Shown: piece after piece, positions 7,824-17,183 of the stretch
How the letters are laid out: each line of letters begins with the position of its first letter
Numbering within the stretch: the stretch's first letter is position 1
Assembly (NCBI RefSeq): GCF_017569225.1
Contig: NZ_CP071868.1
Coordinates: 1,736,001-1,800,000 of the forward strand
Length of the DNA: 64,000 nt
Direction of reading: 5' to 3'
Source of the DNA: Pengzhenrongella sicca
Lineage (GTDB): Bacteria > Actinomycetota > Actinomycetes > Actinomycetales > Cellulomonadaceae
Notes under the pieces: model-generated
Seen by the model: the letters and a program-made list of their open reading frames with translations, nothing else
Told to the model about the DNA's origin: nothing
The model's database searches: none
Made by a program: the position numbers and the translations under genes

Positions 7824-9596
7824 CGGAGGGTCCTCGAACGGGTCGGTCGCCGGATCGCTTGCCGGGTCGGTCGCCGGATCGGTTGGTGGCTTGATCAGCG
7901 GATCGTCGCCGTCCGGCATGCCCACGACGTCGGGCGGTGTGTACCTGTAGATGTGACCTGTCGGCGTGGTCCAGGTGAGCGAGCCGCACGCGGGATCCTT
8001 GTCCAGGGCCCAGTTCGCGTGGGTCTTGAGCAGGTGATCTCGTCGGCACAGCGAGCCCAAGTTCTCGTCGGACGTCGCGCCGCCCGTGCCGTCGGGGCGG
8101 AACGGCACCCGATGATCGAGGTCGCACGATCGAGCCGACGCGTTGCAGATCACCGAGAGGCAGAAGCGGTCGCGGGCCCGAACGATCTCGGCGAGGTCGT
8201 CGGGTGGACGGTAGCGGCGGCGACCGACGTCGAGCACCGCCCCGGTCGTGGGATCGGCGATGAGCCGCCGCCAGGTTCCTTCGGCGGCGAGGCGACGCGC
8301 CGTCTGGGCGGTGATCGGACCGTAGCCGGCCAGCTCGGCCGAGTTCTCGTCGAGCCCGAGCAGCGTGGTCAGAGCGACCGTCACGGTGATCAGGGCCGGC
8401 CCGGCCGAGGGCGCCGGGACGGGCGGCTGAGCGGCGGTACCCAGCCCGAAGGCAGCGCCGGATCCAACGCCGGTGTTCGAGCAGGTGCCGAGCCCCGCGC
8501 CGGTGCCGAATCCGACCCCAGTCCCAGCCCCGATCCCGGTCCCGGTCCCGCCACCGGTCTCGACTCCGACGTCAGCCCACGCGCCCGCGCCGGTGTTGCC
8601 GGCCGTCGCCGATCCGCGCCGGTGGTCCGCCAGCAGGGTCGCGCTGAACGCATCGGCCCGGAGCTGGTCGATCGTGCGGACATCGCCCACCCGCTTGGCC
8701 AGGCGGGCCCGCCCGCTCAGGCCGGCGTCGATCGCGGCCGCGATCGCGGCTGGCAGCACGGCCCAGATCCCCGCCATGCCGTCGGGCAGGACCTTCGGGT
8801 GGCACACACGGCGTTCGTCGACGGCGCGCGTGGTGCGCAGCTCGGCGTCGGTCGGATCGATCTCGATGAGGGCCCGCTGCAGAGCGGCGCGGAGCTGCGT
8901 CGGGGTGCGTTTACCTGCGCTAGGCAGGACGCGGGCCTGCACGGCGTCGGCCACCTGACCGGCGGCGTTGCGCAGCGCGGCGACGACGATGCGCGCCTTC
9001 GTCCAGTCGATGGCACCGGCGTCGAGCGCCTCGGCCGTCGGGGCGAGCGGGCCTGCGAACAGCCGGGCGGTCTCGACGAGCTCGCGTCCGGTCTGGCGCG
9101 AGGTGCCCAGTCGCGCCGCGATCTCCTCGGCGGCGATGTTCGGGTGGGTGACGCGCACCGGCCAGCTCGGATTCATCGAGGGCCGGTCGGCGAGCACGGA
9201 GATCGCCGCGAGCTGATGGGCCCGGGCCCAGGAGATGACCCCCTCGAAGGCCGCGACGTGCTCGACGAGCGCGAAGTCTCCCGTGATGCCGGCGGCGACG
9301 GGTCCGACGGCGTCGGTGCCTCCGGTCGGCAGGGGATCGCCGTAGGACGCGTCGATGAGGTCCCACCACGCCTCCAGCTCTGCCGGCGGTTGCACCCGGG
9401 GTGCCACGGGAAGCTCCTCGGGTACGGGCTCGGCGGCCCAGACGTCGGTGGTCCACTCCTGCCCAGCTGCGTCGCGAACCGAGGCTGCCGCACCCGCACC
9501 CGCACCCGCACCCGCACCCGCACCCGCACCCGCGCCGGGCGCCGCCGTGACTTGCGGCATCCCGGCCGCTAGGTCTGCTGCGAAGAGTTCGAACAT
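7815..9596 (-). CDS. DUF222 / HNH endonuclease domain protein (13E12 type)
   Basis: A 593-residue protein of the actinobacterial 13E12-repeat family: an N-terminal DUF222 helical region and a C-terminal HNH nuclease motif at about 484-530 (cysteine-flanked DLDH, SDENL, CRRDHLLK). Two low-complexity inserts are present: a (GA)n run near residue 30, from GCACCC hexamer repeats at about 9488-9540, and a Gly/Thr/Ala-rich stretch near residue 350. Start MFELF at 9596 is preceded by AGGGTAG. Such genes are multicopy in actinobacteria and their function is unclear. Confidence 0.88.
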   Translation of the reverse strand: MFELFAADLAAGMPQVTAAPGAGAGAGAGAGAGAGAAASVRDAAGQEWTTDVWAAEPVPEELPVAPRVQPPAELEAWWDLIDASYGDPLPTGGTDAVGPVAAGITGDFALVEHVAAFEGVISWARAHQLAAISVLADRPSMNPSWPVRVTHPNIAAEEIAARLGTSRQTGRELVETARLFAGPLAPTAEALDAGAIDWTKARIVVAALRNAAGQVADAVQARVLPSAGKRTPTQLRAALQRALIEIDPTDAELRTTRAVDERRVCHPKVLPDGMAGIWAVLPAAIAAAIDAGLSGRARLAKRVGDVRTIDQLRADAFSATLLADHRRGSATAGNTGAGAWADVGVETGGGTGTGIGAGTGVGFGTGAGLGTCSNTGVGSGAAFGLGTAAQPPVPAPSAGPALITVTVALTTLLGLDENSAELAGYGPITAQTARRLAAEGTWRRLIADPTTGAVLDVGRRRYRPPDDLAEIVRARDRFCLSVICNASARSCDLDHRVPFRPDGTGGATSDENLGSLCRRDHLLKTHANWALDKDPACGSLTWTTPTGHIYRYTPPDVVGMPDGDDPLIKPPTDPATDPASDPATDPFEDPPPF

Positions 9597-9708
9597 GTGT
9601 TCTACCCTATTCCGAGGCACTGACACGCACCCCGCCCGACGGGTGCCGAGCCACACGGCCCTCTCGCCGACCGATCGGGCCCGCTGCCGGGGCCCTACGC
9701 TGTGCGGC

Positions 9709-10338
9709 GTGAACCTCAGCGCCCACGCACCGGCCGCGTATCTCGCCGCGGACGACGTGATCGACGCGGACCACCCGGCCGTGCGCGACGCGGCCGCGAC
9801 CCTGCGGGCGGCCCACCCCGGCGACGTGCCGTTCGCCCGGGCGGCGTTCGAGCTCGCGCGGGACGAGATCCGGCACTCCTGCGACGCGGCCGACCCCCGC
9901 GTGACGCTGCGCGCGTCGGACGTGCTGCGCGACGGCGTCGGCCTGTGCTTCGCGAAGTCACACCTGCTCGCCGCGATGCTCCGCGCCGAGGGCGTCCCGG
10001 CGGGACTGTGCTACCAGCGGCTCACCGACGATGGCGAGACGTTCGTGCTCCACGGCCTGGTGGCGGTGCACCTGCAGGATGGGTGGCACCGGCTCGATCC
10101 CCGCGGCAACAAGCCCGGCGTGGACGCCCAGTTCTCGCTCACGAGCGAGCGGCTCGCGTGGCCGGTCCGGGTCGACCTCGGCGAGCGCGACTACCCCCAG
10201 GTGCTGGTCGCGCCCGACCGCGACGTCGTCCGTGCGCTGCGCGGTGCGACGAATGTGCTCGAGCTGTGCCGCGGCGGGCTGCCGTCGGACCTGTCCACGG
10301 GCTCCGGGGCCGACGCCGCGGACGTCACATCCCGCTGA
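9709..10338 (+). CDS. Transglutaminase-like domain protein
   Basis: A 209-residue soluble protein with a transglutaminase-like catalytic triad: Cys80 in GLCFAKSH, His115 in FVLHGLV and Asp130 in HRLDPRGN. The family includes cysteine proteases and amidases, so the substrate cannot be told from sequence. The chosen GTG at 9709 begins NLSAHAP; no clear ribosome site is visible and it may be leaderless. It is transcribed away from the DUF222 gene. Confidence 0.8.
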   Translation: MNLSAHAPAAYLAADDVIDADHPAVRDAAATLRAAHPGDVPFARAAFELARDEIRHSCDAADPRVTLRASDVLRDGVGLCFAKSHLLAAMLRAEGVPAGLCYQRLTDDGETFVLHGLVAVHLQDGWHRLDPRGNKPGVDAQFSLTSERLAWPVRVDLGERDYPQVLVAPDRDVVRALRGATNVLELCRGGLPSDLSTGSGADAADVTSR

Positions 10339-10363
10339 GGTCGCCGCCCCCGCGACGCCAACC

Positions 10364-11284
10364 TCAGCCCGCCGTTCGCTGCGCGATCCGCAGCAGGTCG
10401 AGCGCCGGCCCGCCCGGGCGCTGCCCGCGCGGCCAGACCGCGCGCAGCGACCGCGCGAGGCGGATCCCGTGCACGGGGACCTCCACGAGTCGCCCCGCCG
10501 CGACGTCGCCGCGCACCGCGAGGTTGCTGAGCACCGCCGGCCCCGCGCCGGCGGCGACCGCCGAGCACACGGCGCTCGTCGTCGACAGCTCGAGCAGCGG
10601 CGCCGCGAGCGGGCCGACCGACGCGAGGGCCGCCTCGAGGAAGGTGCGCGTCCCCGACGTCGGCTCGCGGTGCACGAGCCGCGTCGCCGCGAGCTCGCGG
10701 GCGTCCAGCCCGCGGCCAGGGTGGGTCCACGGATGTCCGGGGGGTACGACGACGACGAGCTCGTCCCGCGCGACGACGCGTGAGCTGAGCGTCGCCGGGA
10801 CGGCCGGCCCCTCGACGAAGCCGAGCTCGGCCCGCCCGGCCAGCACGGCCCGCTCGACGTCGGTGGAGTTCATCTCGTCGAGGCGGACGGCGGTCTCGGG
10901 CCGGTCGGCGGCGAGCCGCACCAGCCAGCCGGGCAGAAGGTGCTCGGCGACGGTCAGGCTCGCGGCGACCCGCAGTCGCGTCTCGGCGTCCGCGCGCAGC
11001 GCGGCGATGCCGGCCTCGAGCGACGCGGCGGCCCCGAGCACCTCCCGAGCCCAGTCGGCCACGAGCGCGCCCTCGGGCGTGAGCGACGAGCCCCGGGCGG
11101 TGCGCGCGACGAGGGGCAGCCCGACCAGCCGCTCCATCCCACCGATCCGGGCCGAGACCGCCGGTTGGCTCAGGCCGTGCGCACGTGCGGCGCGACCGAG
11201 GCTGCCGAGCTCGGCGACCTCGAGCAGGAGCACCAGCGAGTCGAGGTCGGGGATCCGCGCGAGGTTCGCCCGCGACGTCGTCAT
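10364..11284 (-). CDS. LysR-family transcriptional regulator
   Basis: A 306-residue regulator. The N-terminal winged helix-turn-helix (residues about 12-70) has the family pattern LxxFxxVAELGSLGRAA...SQPAVSARI. The remainder is the periplasmic-binding-like effector domain. It is divergent from the YeiH-type membrane protein, the usual arrangement of LysR regulators with their target. The effector is unknown. Confidence 0.92.
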   Translation of the reverse strand: MTTSRANLARIPDLDSLVLLLEVAELGSLGRAARAHGLSQPAVSARIGGMERLVGLPLVARTARGSSLTPEGALVADWAREVLGAAASLEAGIAALRADAETRLRVAASLTVAEHLLPGWLVRLAADRPETAVRLDEMNSTDVERAVLAGRAELGFVEGPAVPATLSSRVVARDELVVVVPPGHPWTHPGRGLDARELAATRLVHREPTSGTRTFLEAALASVGPLAAPLLELSTTSAVCSAVAAGAGPAVLSNLAVRGDVAAGRLVEVPVHGIRLARSLRAVWPRGQRPGGPALDLLRIAQRTAG

Positions 11285-11446
11285 GGCGCGACGGCCGCCG
11301 TGGTCGGTGGTTGCTGAGGCATAGCCCCACTCTATGGCCTGACATCAGCACGGCGGATGAGGTCATCACGGCGTGGTCCCTACTGCGAGCGCTCCACCGG
11401 GTCCAGGCTGGTGCCAGCACCCGACCGCCGAGCAGGAAGCCAACCC
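11285..11446. promoter_or_regulatory. Divergent LysR/YeiH promoter region with inverted repeat
   Basis: A 162-bp gap between divergent genes. It contains a small inverted repeat GATGAGGTCATC at 11356-11367, a plausible LysR-type site, and an AGGAAG ribosome site at about 11433 in front of the YeiH GTG. Confidence 0.45.
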
Positions 11447-12487
11447 GTGACCCGCGACACCCTGGCCTTGCCACGTCGAGCTCCGGAACCGGGGCTCGAG
11501 CCGTCCGGGTCGGCCCGGGCCGCGGTGCCGGGCCTCGCGGCCGTCGCCGGCGCGACCGCGCTCGCGTTCGCGGTCGCGCACGTCGTCCCGGCACTGAACG
11601 CGGCGACGGTCGCCGTCGTCCTCGGCGCGCTGGCGGCGAACCTCGGGCTGCACCCGCCGGTGCTCCGGCCCGGCACCCACGTCGCGACGACCCGGCTCCT
11701 GCGCATCGCCGTCGTGCTGCTCGGCCTGCAGCTCGCCCTGCCCGACCTCGTCCACCTCGGCCTCGGCGGGCTGGCTGTCGTGCTCGGGACGGTGGCGGTG
11801 ACGTTCACCGGGACGCAGTTGCTCGGCCGGGCGCTGGGCCTGCCGCCCGCCCGGTCGCTGCTCGTCGCGACGGGCTTCTCGATCTGTGGCGCGTCGGCCA
11901 TCGCGGCGATGCGGGAGGTGGCCGGCGGAGAGGAGGAGGACACCGCCGTCGCGATCGCGCTCGTCACGCTCTGCGGGAGCCTCGCGATCGTCGTGCTGCC
12001 CGCGCTCGCGGGCCCGCTCGGCCTCGAGCCGGCCGCGTTCGGCGCGTGGGTCGGGGCCAGCGTGCACGACGTCGGCCAGGCCGTCGCGACCGCGAGCCGC
12101 GTCGACGGCGCGCTCACCACCGCCGTCGTGGTCAAGCTCAGCCGCGTCGTGCTCCTGGCGCCGCTCGTCGCCGCGGTCGCGCTCACGCGCCGGACCCGCC
12201 GCGGCGCGGCGGCAGGCGGGCGTCGGCCGCCGATCCTCCCGCTGTTCGTGGTCGGCTTCCTCGCCGCGATCGCGCTCCGTAGCGCCGAGCTCGTGCCGGA
12301 CTCGGCGCTCGCCGTCGCCGCCGGCGCGCAGCACGTGCTCATGGTCGCCGCCCTCGCGGGCCTCGGCACCGGCATCGACCGGCGCACGCTCCGGGCGACG
12401 GGCGGCCGCACGCTCGGGCTGGGTCTCGCGTCCTGGCTCCTCGTCGCGGCGACGGCCTACGCGGGCGTGCGCCTCTTCCTAGCCTGA
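11447..12487 (+). CDS. YeiH-family (UPF0324) membrane transporter
   Basis: A 346-residue integral membrane protein with about ten hydrophobic segments. It carries the family-typical LLRIAVVLLGLQL stretch, the GFSICGASAIAA loop and an SVHDVGQAVA segment. Members are called putative sulfate exporters and are commonly controlled by a neighbouring LysR regulator, as here. GTG 11447 is preceded by AGGAAG at good spacing. An in-frame ATG further upstream at 11357 would add a non-membrane Arg-rich extension and is less likely. Confidence 0.85.
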   Translation: MTRDTLALPRRAPEPGLEPSGSARAAVPGLAAVAGATALAFAVAHVVPALNAATVAVVLGALAANLGLHPPVLRPGTHVATTRLLRIAVVLLGLQLALPDLVHLGLGGLAVVLGTVAVTFTGTQLLGRALGLPPARSLLVATGFSICGASAIAAMREVAGGEEEDTAVAIALVTLCGSLAIVVLPALAGPLGLEPAAFGAWVGASVHDVGQAVATASRVDGALTTAVVVKLSRVVLLAPLVAAVALTRRTRRGAAAGGRRPPILPLFVVGFLAAIALRSAELVPDSALAVAAGAQHVLMVAALAGLGTGIDRRTLRATGGRTLGLGLASWLLVAATAYAGVRLFLA

Positions 12488-12509
12488 CGCCCGCCGTCAC
12501 GGGCGGGCG
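12488..12509. terminator. Bidirectional hairpin at convergent gene ends
   Basis: Perfect 8-bp stem CGCCCGCC / GGCGGGCG with a 6-base loop, placed just after the YeiH stop and over the stop of the convergent M28 gene. No T-run follows. It probably ends transcription from both sides. Confidence 0.7.
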
Positions 12510-13876
12510 ATCGTCCCGCCGAGCGTCTCGAACCCGCCGGGCGACGGCTGCCACCCGGCCCCCTCCCACCACGTGTGCTGCAGCGTCGAGTCCGTGCCGA
12601 CGACGAACACGTCCAGCCGCCCCGGCCCCCAGGAGACGGCCGACCCAGCGGGGCGCGGCGCGCCGGACGTCGAGCCGAGCCAGCCCGCGAGCGCGGCGAG
12701 GTTCATCCGCAGGATGTCGAGCGCGAAGGCGTGGTCGATGAAGGCGAGCGTGTCGTTCGCCGAGTGGATGTGGCCGTTGGCGCTGTCGGCGCCCTCGATC
12801 GTCAGGACCGCGGGCAGGCCAGCGGTGATGAACGGCACGTGGTCGCTCGCGAACGGCGACAGCGAGGTCTCGACCCGCAGGCCCGTGTACGTCGCGGCGG
12901 CCGTGGCGAGGTCCGCGATGAGGCCCGCCGACACGGTCGCGCCCTCGAGCAGCACCGTCGGGGCGGGGGAGTTGCGCGTCGCGATCATGTCCATGTTCAG
13001 GACCGCGCGCAGGCGGGCGCGGTCGGCACCGGGCAGCGCGGCGACGTACTGCTGGCTGCCGTGCAGGCCCTGCTCCTCGCCGCCGAACAGGATCAGCCGC
13101 ACGTCGGCGCGCCACGCGTGGGCCGCCAGGACGCGAGCGAGCTCGAGCACGCCCGCCGAGCCGCTCGCGTTGTCGTCGGCCCCGGGCGCGCTCGCGGCTG
13201 GCCCGCCGGCGAGGTTCACGGAGTCGAGGTGCGCGGTGATCAGGACGAGGTCGCGCGGTCCGCTGCCCACCCCGGCGCGGTCGCCGATCACGTTCTCGCT
13301 CGTCCCGGCGCCGACCGTGATCGGGACGCGGGTCGCCGCGAAGCCGAGCGCGGTCATCCGGGCCGCGGCCCAGCCGGCCGCCGTCGCGAAGTGCGTGCTG
13401 AGCGAGTGGCGCGTCGGCAGCCCGGCGAGCCAGGCGACGTCGGCGGCGTAGAGCGGGCTCGAGAGCTCGCCGAGCAGGCCGGCGATCGCGGGGTCCACCC
13501 GGGCGGGCGGCGCGGCCGGTAGCCCGACGACGACGGCGTCGGCCGGCAGGGGCTCGACCCGCCAGTGCGCGTGCTCGTCGGCGCCGGGCTCGGCGTCGGG
13601 CGTGACGGCGAGCAGGGACGGGTCGGTGTCCGCCACGACCAGGTGCCGGCCGTGCTCGAGCACCGGCGTGAGGTCGGGGTGCGCGTCCTGGAACGACCGG
13701 CCCACCTGGGTGATGAGCAGCAGTCGGTCGGCGGTCCGCGCGCCGCGGCCGAGGCGCGCGGGCTCCGGCGCCCAGGTCACGACGCGGTCGGCGAACCGCG
13801 CCCAGTGGGTGCCGCGCGGCGCGACGTCGTCGGCCCTGCCCGAGCGTTCGTCCGGGGCGACGACGTACCCGGTCAT
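12497..13876 (-). CDS. M28-family zinc peptidase with one lectin-like repeat
   Basis: A 459-residue protein. The peptidase domain has M28 (aminopeptidase Y/glutaminyl-cyclase-like) metal motifs: HLDS, GADDNASG, GGEEQGLHGS, the NMDM segment and a late histidine in HSANDTL. The last 45 residues are a single WGPxRLDVFVxGTD-type repeat (DUF346/PLL lectin-like), the same unit found seven times in the metalloprotease upstream. No signal peptide is visible. The start ATG overlaps the stop of the small gene before it (ATGA), so the two are coupled. Confidence 0.87.
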   Translation of the reverse strand: MTGYVVAPDERSGRADDVAPRGTHWARFADRVVTWAPEPARLGRGARTADRLLLITQVGRSFQDAHPDLTPVLEHGRHLVVADTDPSLLAVTPDAEPGADEHAHWRVEPLPADAVVVGLPAAPPARVDPAIAGLLGELSSPLYAADVAWLAGLPTRHSLSTHFATAAGWAAARMTALGFAATRVPITVGAGTSENVIGDRAGVGSGPRDLVLITAHLDSVNLAGGPAASAPGADDNASGSAGVLELARVLAAHAWRADVRLILFGGEEQGLHGSQQYVAALPGADRARLRAVLNMDMIATRNSPAPTVLLEGATVSAGLIADLATAAATYTGLRVETSLSPFASDHVPFITAGLPAVLTIEGADSANGHIHSANDTLAFIDHAFALDILRMNLAALAGWLGSTSGAPRPAGSAVSWGPGRLDVFVVGTDSTLQHTWWEGAGWQPSPGGFETLGGTIARP

Positions 13877-14205
13877 GTCGGGCCCCCCGCCGGGGTGTCC
13901 ACGGCGCGGACCTCCAGCACGTCGGGTGCCGTCTGGACCGCCCGCAGCGCGGTGCCGCCGACGGCGCCGCGCGCCACCGCGCCGCCCGCGGGGTCCGGCT
14001 CCCAGCGGCCCGGCCTGGCCTCGGACCCGTCGCCGCGGCCGATCGCCCACTCGACGAAGCTGCCGTCGGCCCCGAACTCGAGCCCGCGCCTGCCTCGCGC
14101 CGGGGGGAAGTTGAACTCGGGACGGCGGTAGACGGCGACGCCGTCGTGGTCGTCCTCGGACGAGTGCACCCAGCGTCCGAGCAGCTGGACCTCCGGAGCC
14201 GGCAT
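13873..14205 (-). CDS. Small hypothetical protein coupled to the M28 peptidase
   Basis: A 110-residue protein of unknown family. It has no signal peptide or membrane segment; its repeated Gly-Arg-Trp turns (GRWVHS, GRWEPD) suggest a small beta-rich fold. It starts at ATG 14205 and its stop overlaps the peptidase start. It could be an inhibitor or chaperone of the peptidase, but this is only suggested by the coupling. Confidence 0.7.
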   Translation of the reverse strand: MPAPEVQLLGRWVHSSEDDHDGVAVYRRPEFNFPPARGRRGLEFGADGSFVEWAIGRGDGSEARPGRWEPDPAGGAVARGAVGGTALRAVQTAPDVLEVRAVDTPAGGPT

Positions 14206-14224
14206 GGCGGCCTCTCTCTCGTGC

Positions 14225-14268
14225 CCGGGTGGTGGCGGGCCGGCCGGAACCGGCCCGCCACCACCCGG
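14225..14268. terminator. Strong 19-bp perfect hairpin
   Basis: Two 19-base arms (14225-14243 and 14250-14268) are perfectly complementary, with a 6-base loop CCGGAA. It lies between the end of the metalloprotease gene and the start of the small gene. It is a good candidate for a factor-independent or pausing terminator in a GC-rich genome, though no T-run follows. Confidence 0.75.
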
Positions 14269-14306
14269 ACTCCTGTGTCGTGCGTCGGCTGCGGCTGCGG
14301 CTGCGG

Positions 14307-16697
14307 CTACGAGCGCGCCGCGGCCGACATCTCGCCCTGCTGCGGCTGCTTCATCGCCGGGAACGCGGGCCGGGGCGGCCCGCTCTCGATCGCCGCCGCG
14401 GGCTGGCCCTGACGCAGGTCGCTGACGACGCCGCCGAGCGACTCGTACCCGGAGACCGACGGGCCCCAGGCGTTGCCGTCCCACCACTTGTGGAACAGCG
14501 CACTGTCGGTGCCGGTCACGAACACGTCAAGCCGGTTCGGGCCCCACGCGGTGACCCGCGGCGCCGAGGTGATGACGCCGCCGAGGGACTCCCAGCCGGT
14601 GACCGACGGGCCCCAGGCGTTGCCGTCCCACCACTTGTGCCACAGCGCGCTGTCCGTGCCGGTGACGAACACGTCGAGGCGGTTCGGGCCCCACGCGACC
14701 ACGGTGGGCGCCGAGGTGCAGACGCCGCCCATGTACTCCCAGTCGGTCACCGACGGGCCCCAGGCGTTGCCGTCCCACCACTTGTGGTAGAGCGCGCTGT
14801 CGGTCCCGATCACGAAGACGTCGAGCCGGTTCGGGCCCCACGCCACGACCGTGGGCGGGCTCGCGCAGACGCCGCCCAGGTACTCATAGTCGGTGACCGA
14901 CGGGCCCCACGCACTGCCGTCCCACCACTTGTGGTAGAGCGCGTTGTCGGTGCCCAGGACGAACAGGTCGAGCCGGTTCTCGCCCCAGGCCACGACCTCG
15001 GGCGGGCTCATGCAGGTCCCGCCGAGGTACTCGTAGTCGGTGACGCCCGGTCCCCAGGCGTTGCCGTCCCACCACTTGTGGTAGATGGCGCGGTCGGTGC
15101 CGAGCACGAACGCGTCGAGCCGGTTCGGCCCCCAGGACGCCACGCGCGGCGGGCTCATGCAGATGCCGCCCATGTACTCCCAGTCGGTGACCGACGGGCC
15201 CCAGGCGTTGCCGTCCCACCACTTGTGCCACAGCGCGCGGTCGGTGCCGAGGACGAACGCGTCGAGCCGGTTCGGCCCCCAGGCCGCGACCTCGGGTGCA
15301 CTCATGCACACACCTCCCATGTACTCGTAGTCGGTGACGCCCGGTCCCCAGGCGTTGCCGTCCCACCATTTGTGGTACATCGCCGTGTCCGTGCCGAGCA
15401 CGAACGCGTCGATCCGGTTGGCGGCCCAGGACACGACGGGCCCGGCCGGGACCGGCGTCTGCTGCGCCGAGATGAGCGGGCTGCGCGTGCTGTCGAGGCA
15501 CGCCTCCATGCGCGCGGCCTGGCCGTGCGTGAACATCACCATGACCGGGTCGTCGACGTAGTCCATGTAGTTGACGAACAGGTCGCCGTTGGGCGCGTTG
15601 GTGCAGGACACGTGCGGGAAGGTCGGCACGCCGGTGTTCGCGCCGCCCTGGTTCGGGGTGTCCGCGACCTCGTCGGAGCCGCTGCAGCCGCTGCCGTCGT
15701 CGCCCCAGATGTGGAACAGGTTGAGGTAGTGGCCGATCTCGTGCGTCGCCGTCCGGCCGAGGTGGAACGGGGGAGCGGCGGTGCCGGTGGTGCCGAAGCC
15801 GGAGTGCGTGATCACGACGCCGTCGGTCGCGGCCGCGCCCCCCGGGAACTGCGCGTAGCCGAGCAGGCCGCCGCCGAGCGGGGCGACCCACATGTTGAGG
15901 TATCGGTCGGCCGGCCAGGCGTCGGCGCCGCCCGTGGCGGCGGACTTCACCGCGTCGTCGTGCGTGAACGACGTCGTCGCCGTGTTGGTCCGCGTGATCC
16001 CGGTCGTGGGTGCGCCGTTCGGGTCCACCGACGCCAGGAAGAACTCGACCCGCGAGTCCGCGACGAGCGGCTGGAACGGAGCCGGCACCGTCGAGACGTC
16101 CGGGTTGGTCGCGCGGAAGTCGCGGTTGAGCACGTCGATCTGGCTCTGGATCTGCTCGACCGAGACGTTCTGCTCCGGGGAGTTCCACACGACGTGCACG
16201 ACGACCGGGATCCGGGCGATGCCCGGGAACCGCTGCGACGCGTCGCGGGCGAGGAACATCCGCGTCCGGTTCTCGATGGCGGTGCGGTTCGCGACGTACT
16301 CGGGCGAGGTGGACAGCAGGCGCCGGTGCACCTCCATCGCCCCGCATCGGCGTTCGGTGGGTGTCGCCGCGCCCGCCCCGCCAGCCGTCGCGCCGCCCGC
16401 GCCGCCCGACCCGCCCGCGCCGGCCGCGGATCCTGCGCCGGCCGCGCCGGCCGCGCCCATCCGAGGTCCCGTGGACTCCTGTGCCGCGGGCGCGCCGTCG
16501 GCGGCTGCCGACATGGCGTTGCGGGACATCGACCGCGGCGCGGAACCCTTCATCGCCGAGCTGTCGGCGGCGCCCGAGCGCATCGCCGAGCCCGGCATCG
16601 CGCCGCCGGTGGCCGGGTGCATCGCGTCGCCGCTGCGTGCGGCGCCCGGCGACTCCGCCTTCTTCTTGTCTGCTCCCCCGTTGGACTGCTTGGTCAT
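14307..16697 (-). CDS. M43 (pappalysin-like) metalloprotease with seven lectin-like repeats
   Basis: A 796-residue protein. The first 120 residues are low-complexity (Ala, Gly, Met, Ser) with no classical signal peptide. The catalytic domain has the zincin motif [11 protein letters not shown] and a Met-turn NYMDY, typical of M43 cytophagalysin/pappalysin peptidases. From about residue 420 there are seven 49-residue units of the form WGPNRLDxFVxGTD...[11 protein letters not shown], a DUF346/PLL-like beta-propeller that binds sugars in known relatives. ATG 16697 has AAGGGG at good spacing; ATG 16703 is too close to that site. Confidence 0.87.
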   Translation of the reverse strand: MTKQSNGGADKKKAESPGAARSGDAMHPATGGAMPGSAMRSGAADSSAMKGSAPRSMSRNAMSAAADGAPAAQESTGPRMGAAGAAGAGSAAGAGGSGGAGGATAGGAGAATPTERRCGAMEVHRRLLSTSPEYVANRTAIENRTRMFLARDASQRFPGIARIPVVVHVVWNSPEQNVSVEQIQSQIDVLNRDFRATNPDVSTVPAPFQPLVADSRVEFFLASVDPNGAPTTGITRTNTATTSFTHDDAVKSAATGGADAWPADRYLNMWVAPLGGGLLGYAQFPGGAAATDGVVITHSGFGTTGTAAPPFHLGRTATHEIGHYLNLFHIWGDDGSGCSGSDEVADTPNQGGANTGVPTFPHVSCTNAPNGDLFVNYMDYVDDPVMVMFTHGQAARMEACLDSTRSPLISAQQTPVPAGPVVSWAANRIDAFVLGTDTAMYHKWWDGNAWGPGVTDYEYMGGVCMSAPEVAAWGPNRLDAFVLGTDRALWHKWWDGNAWGPSVTDWEYMGGICMSPPRVASWGPNRLDAFVLGTDRAIYHKWWDGNAWGPGVTDYEYLGGTCMSPPEVVAWGENRLDLFVLGTDNALYHKWWDGSAWGPSVTDYEYLGGVCASPPTVVAWGPNRLDVFVIGTDSALYHKWWDGNAWGPSVTDWEYMGGVCTSAPTVVAWGPNRLDVFVTGTDSALWHKWWDGNAWGPSVTGWESLGGVITSAPRVTAWGPNRLDVFVTGTDSALFHKWWDGNAWGPSVSGYESLGGVVSDLRQGQPAAAIESGPPRPAFPAMKQPQQGEMSAAARS
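14406..15442. repeat. Seven 147-bp coding repeats (lectin-like units)
   Basis: The DNA for the seven 49-residue units is highly similar between copies, especially the segment encoding [11 protein letters not shown]. The last two units diverge at GWESLGGV and GYESLGGV. The high identity suggests recent expansion and makes the locus prone to copy-number change. Confidence 0.85.
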
Positions 16698-16703
16698 GTC
16701 CAT

Positions 16704-17183
16704 CCCCTTCGTCGAGCGGGGCCCGTGAGCGGTGAGCGGCTCGCGCGGCCCCGGTCCGCGGCGGCGAACGACGCCGCGCGGACACCTGACTTCTCGCGTG
16801 AGCAGGCGGCATCTTTGCCCCTGCCTGTCGTCATGCTCAGTTGTCATGCTGCCCCCGCAAGGGGACGTGCACAAGGGGCGCAGATACGTGCGAATCGGAT
16901 GTGCGGCCCGCGCCCGCGCCCGGGCCGGGACAGCCGGGCGGGCGCGGGGCCAACGTCGCTCTGAGCAGCGCGGATGCCCCTGCGCACGGGCCGGCGTGAG
17001 CGGGTACGGCGTGGGACCGACGGCGGCCGGGCTCGCGCCGCTGAGGAATCGCGGGTGATGAGCGTCGGGGGAGGAGCTGCGGGTGAGATTCACCCCCCGA
17101 CCTCGCGCGCAAAGGTTCATTGCGCCGCCCCGGTGGCCGATAGGGGGGACGCCAGCCTGCCCGCCGACCCGCTGCGAGGACCG
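16704..17183. promoter_or_regulatory. Divergent intergenic region before the GGDEF-EAL gene
   Basis: A 480-bp gap with no convincing gene, separating divergent promoters. About 45 bases before the GGDEF-EAL start is GCCGATAG (near 17139), which resembles the -10 element of flagellar sigma-28 promoters. The -35 match (AAAGGTT) is weak and too far away, so the call is tentative. Confidence 0.35.

Noticed and set aside
7953-9572. A 539-residue plus-strand frame
   Set aside because: Antisense of the DUF222/HNH gene, which has clear motifs.
14406-15442. 147-bp repeats as a CRISPR or mobile repeat
   Set aside because: They are in-frame coding repeats of a lectin-like unit inside one gene.
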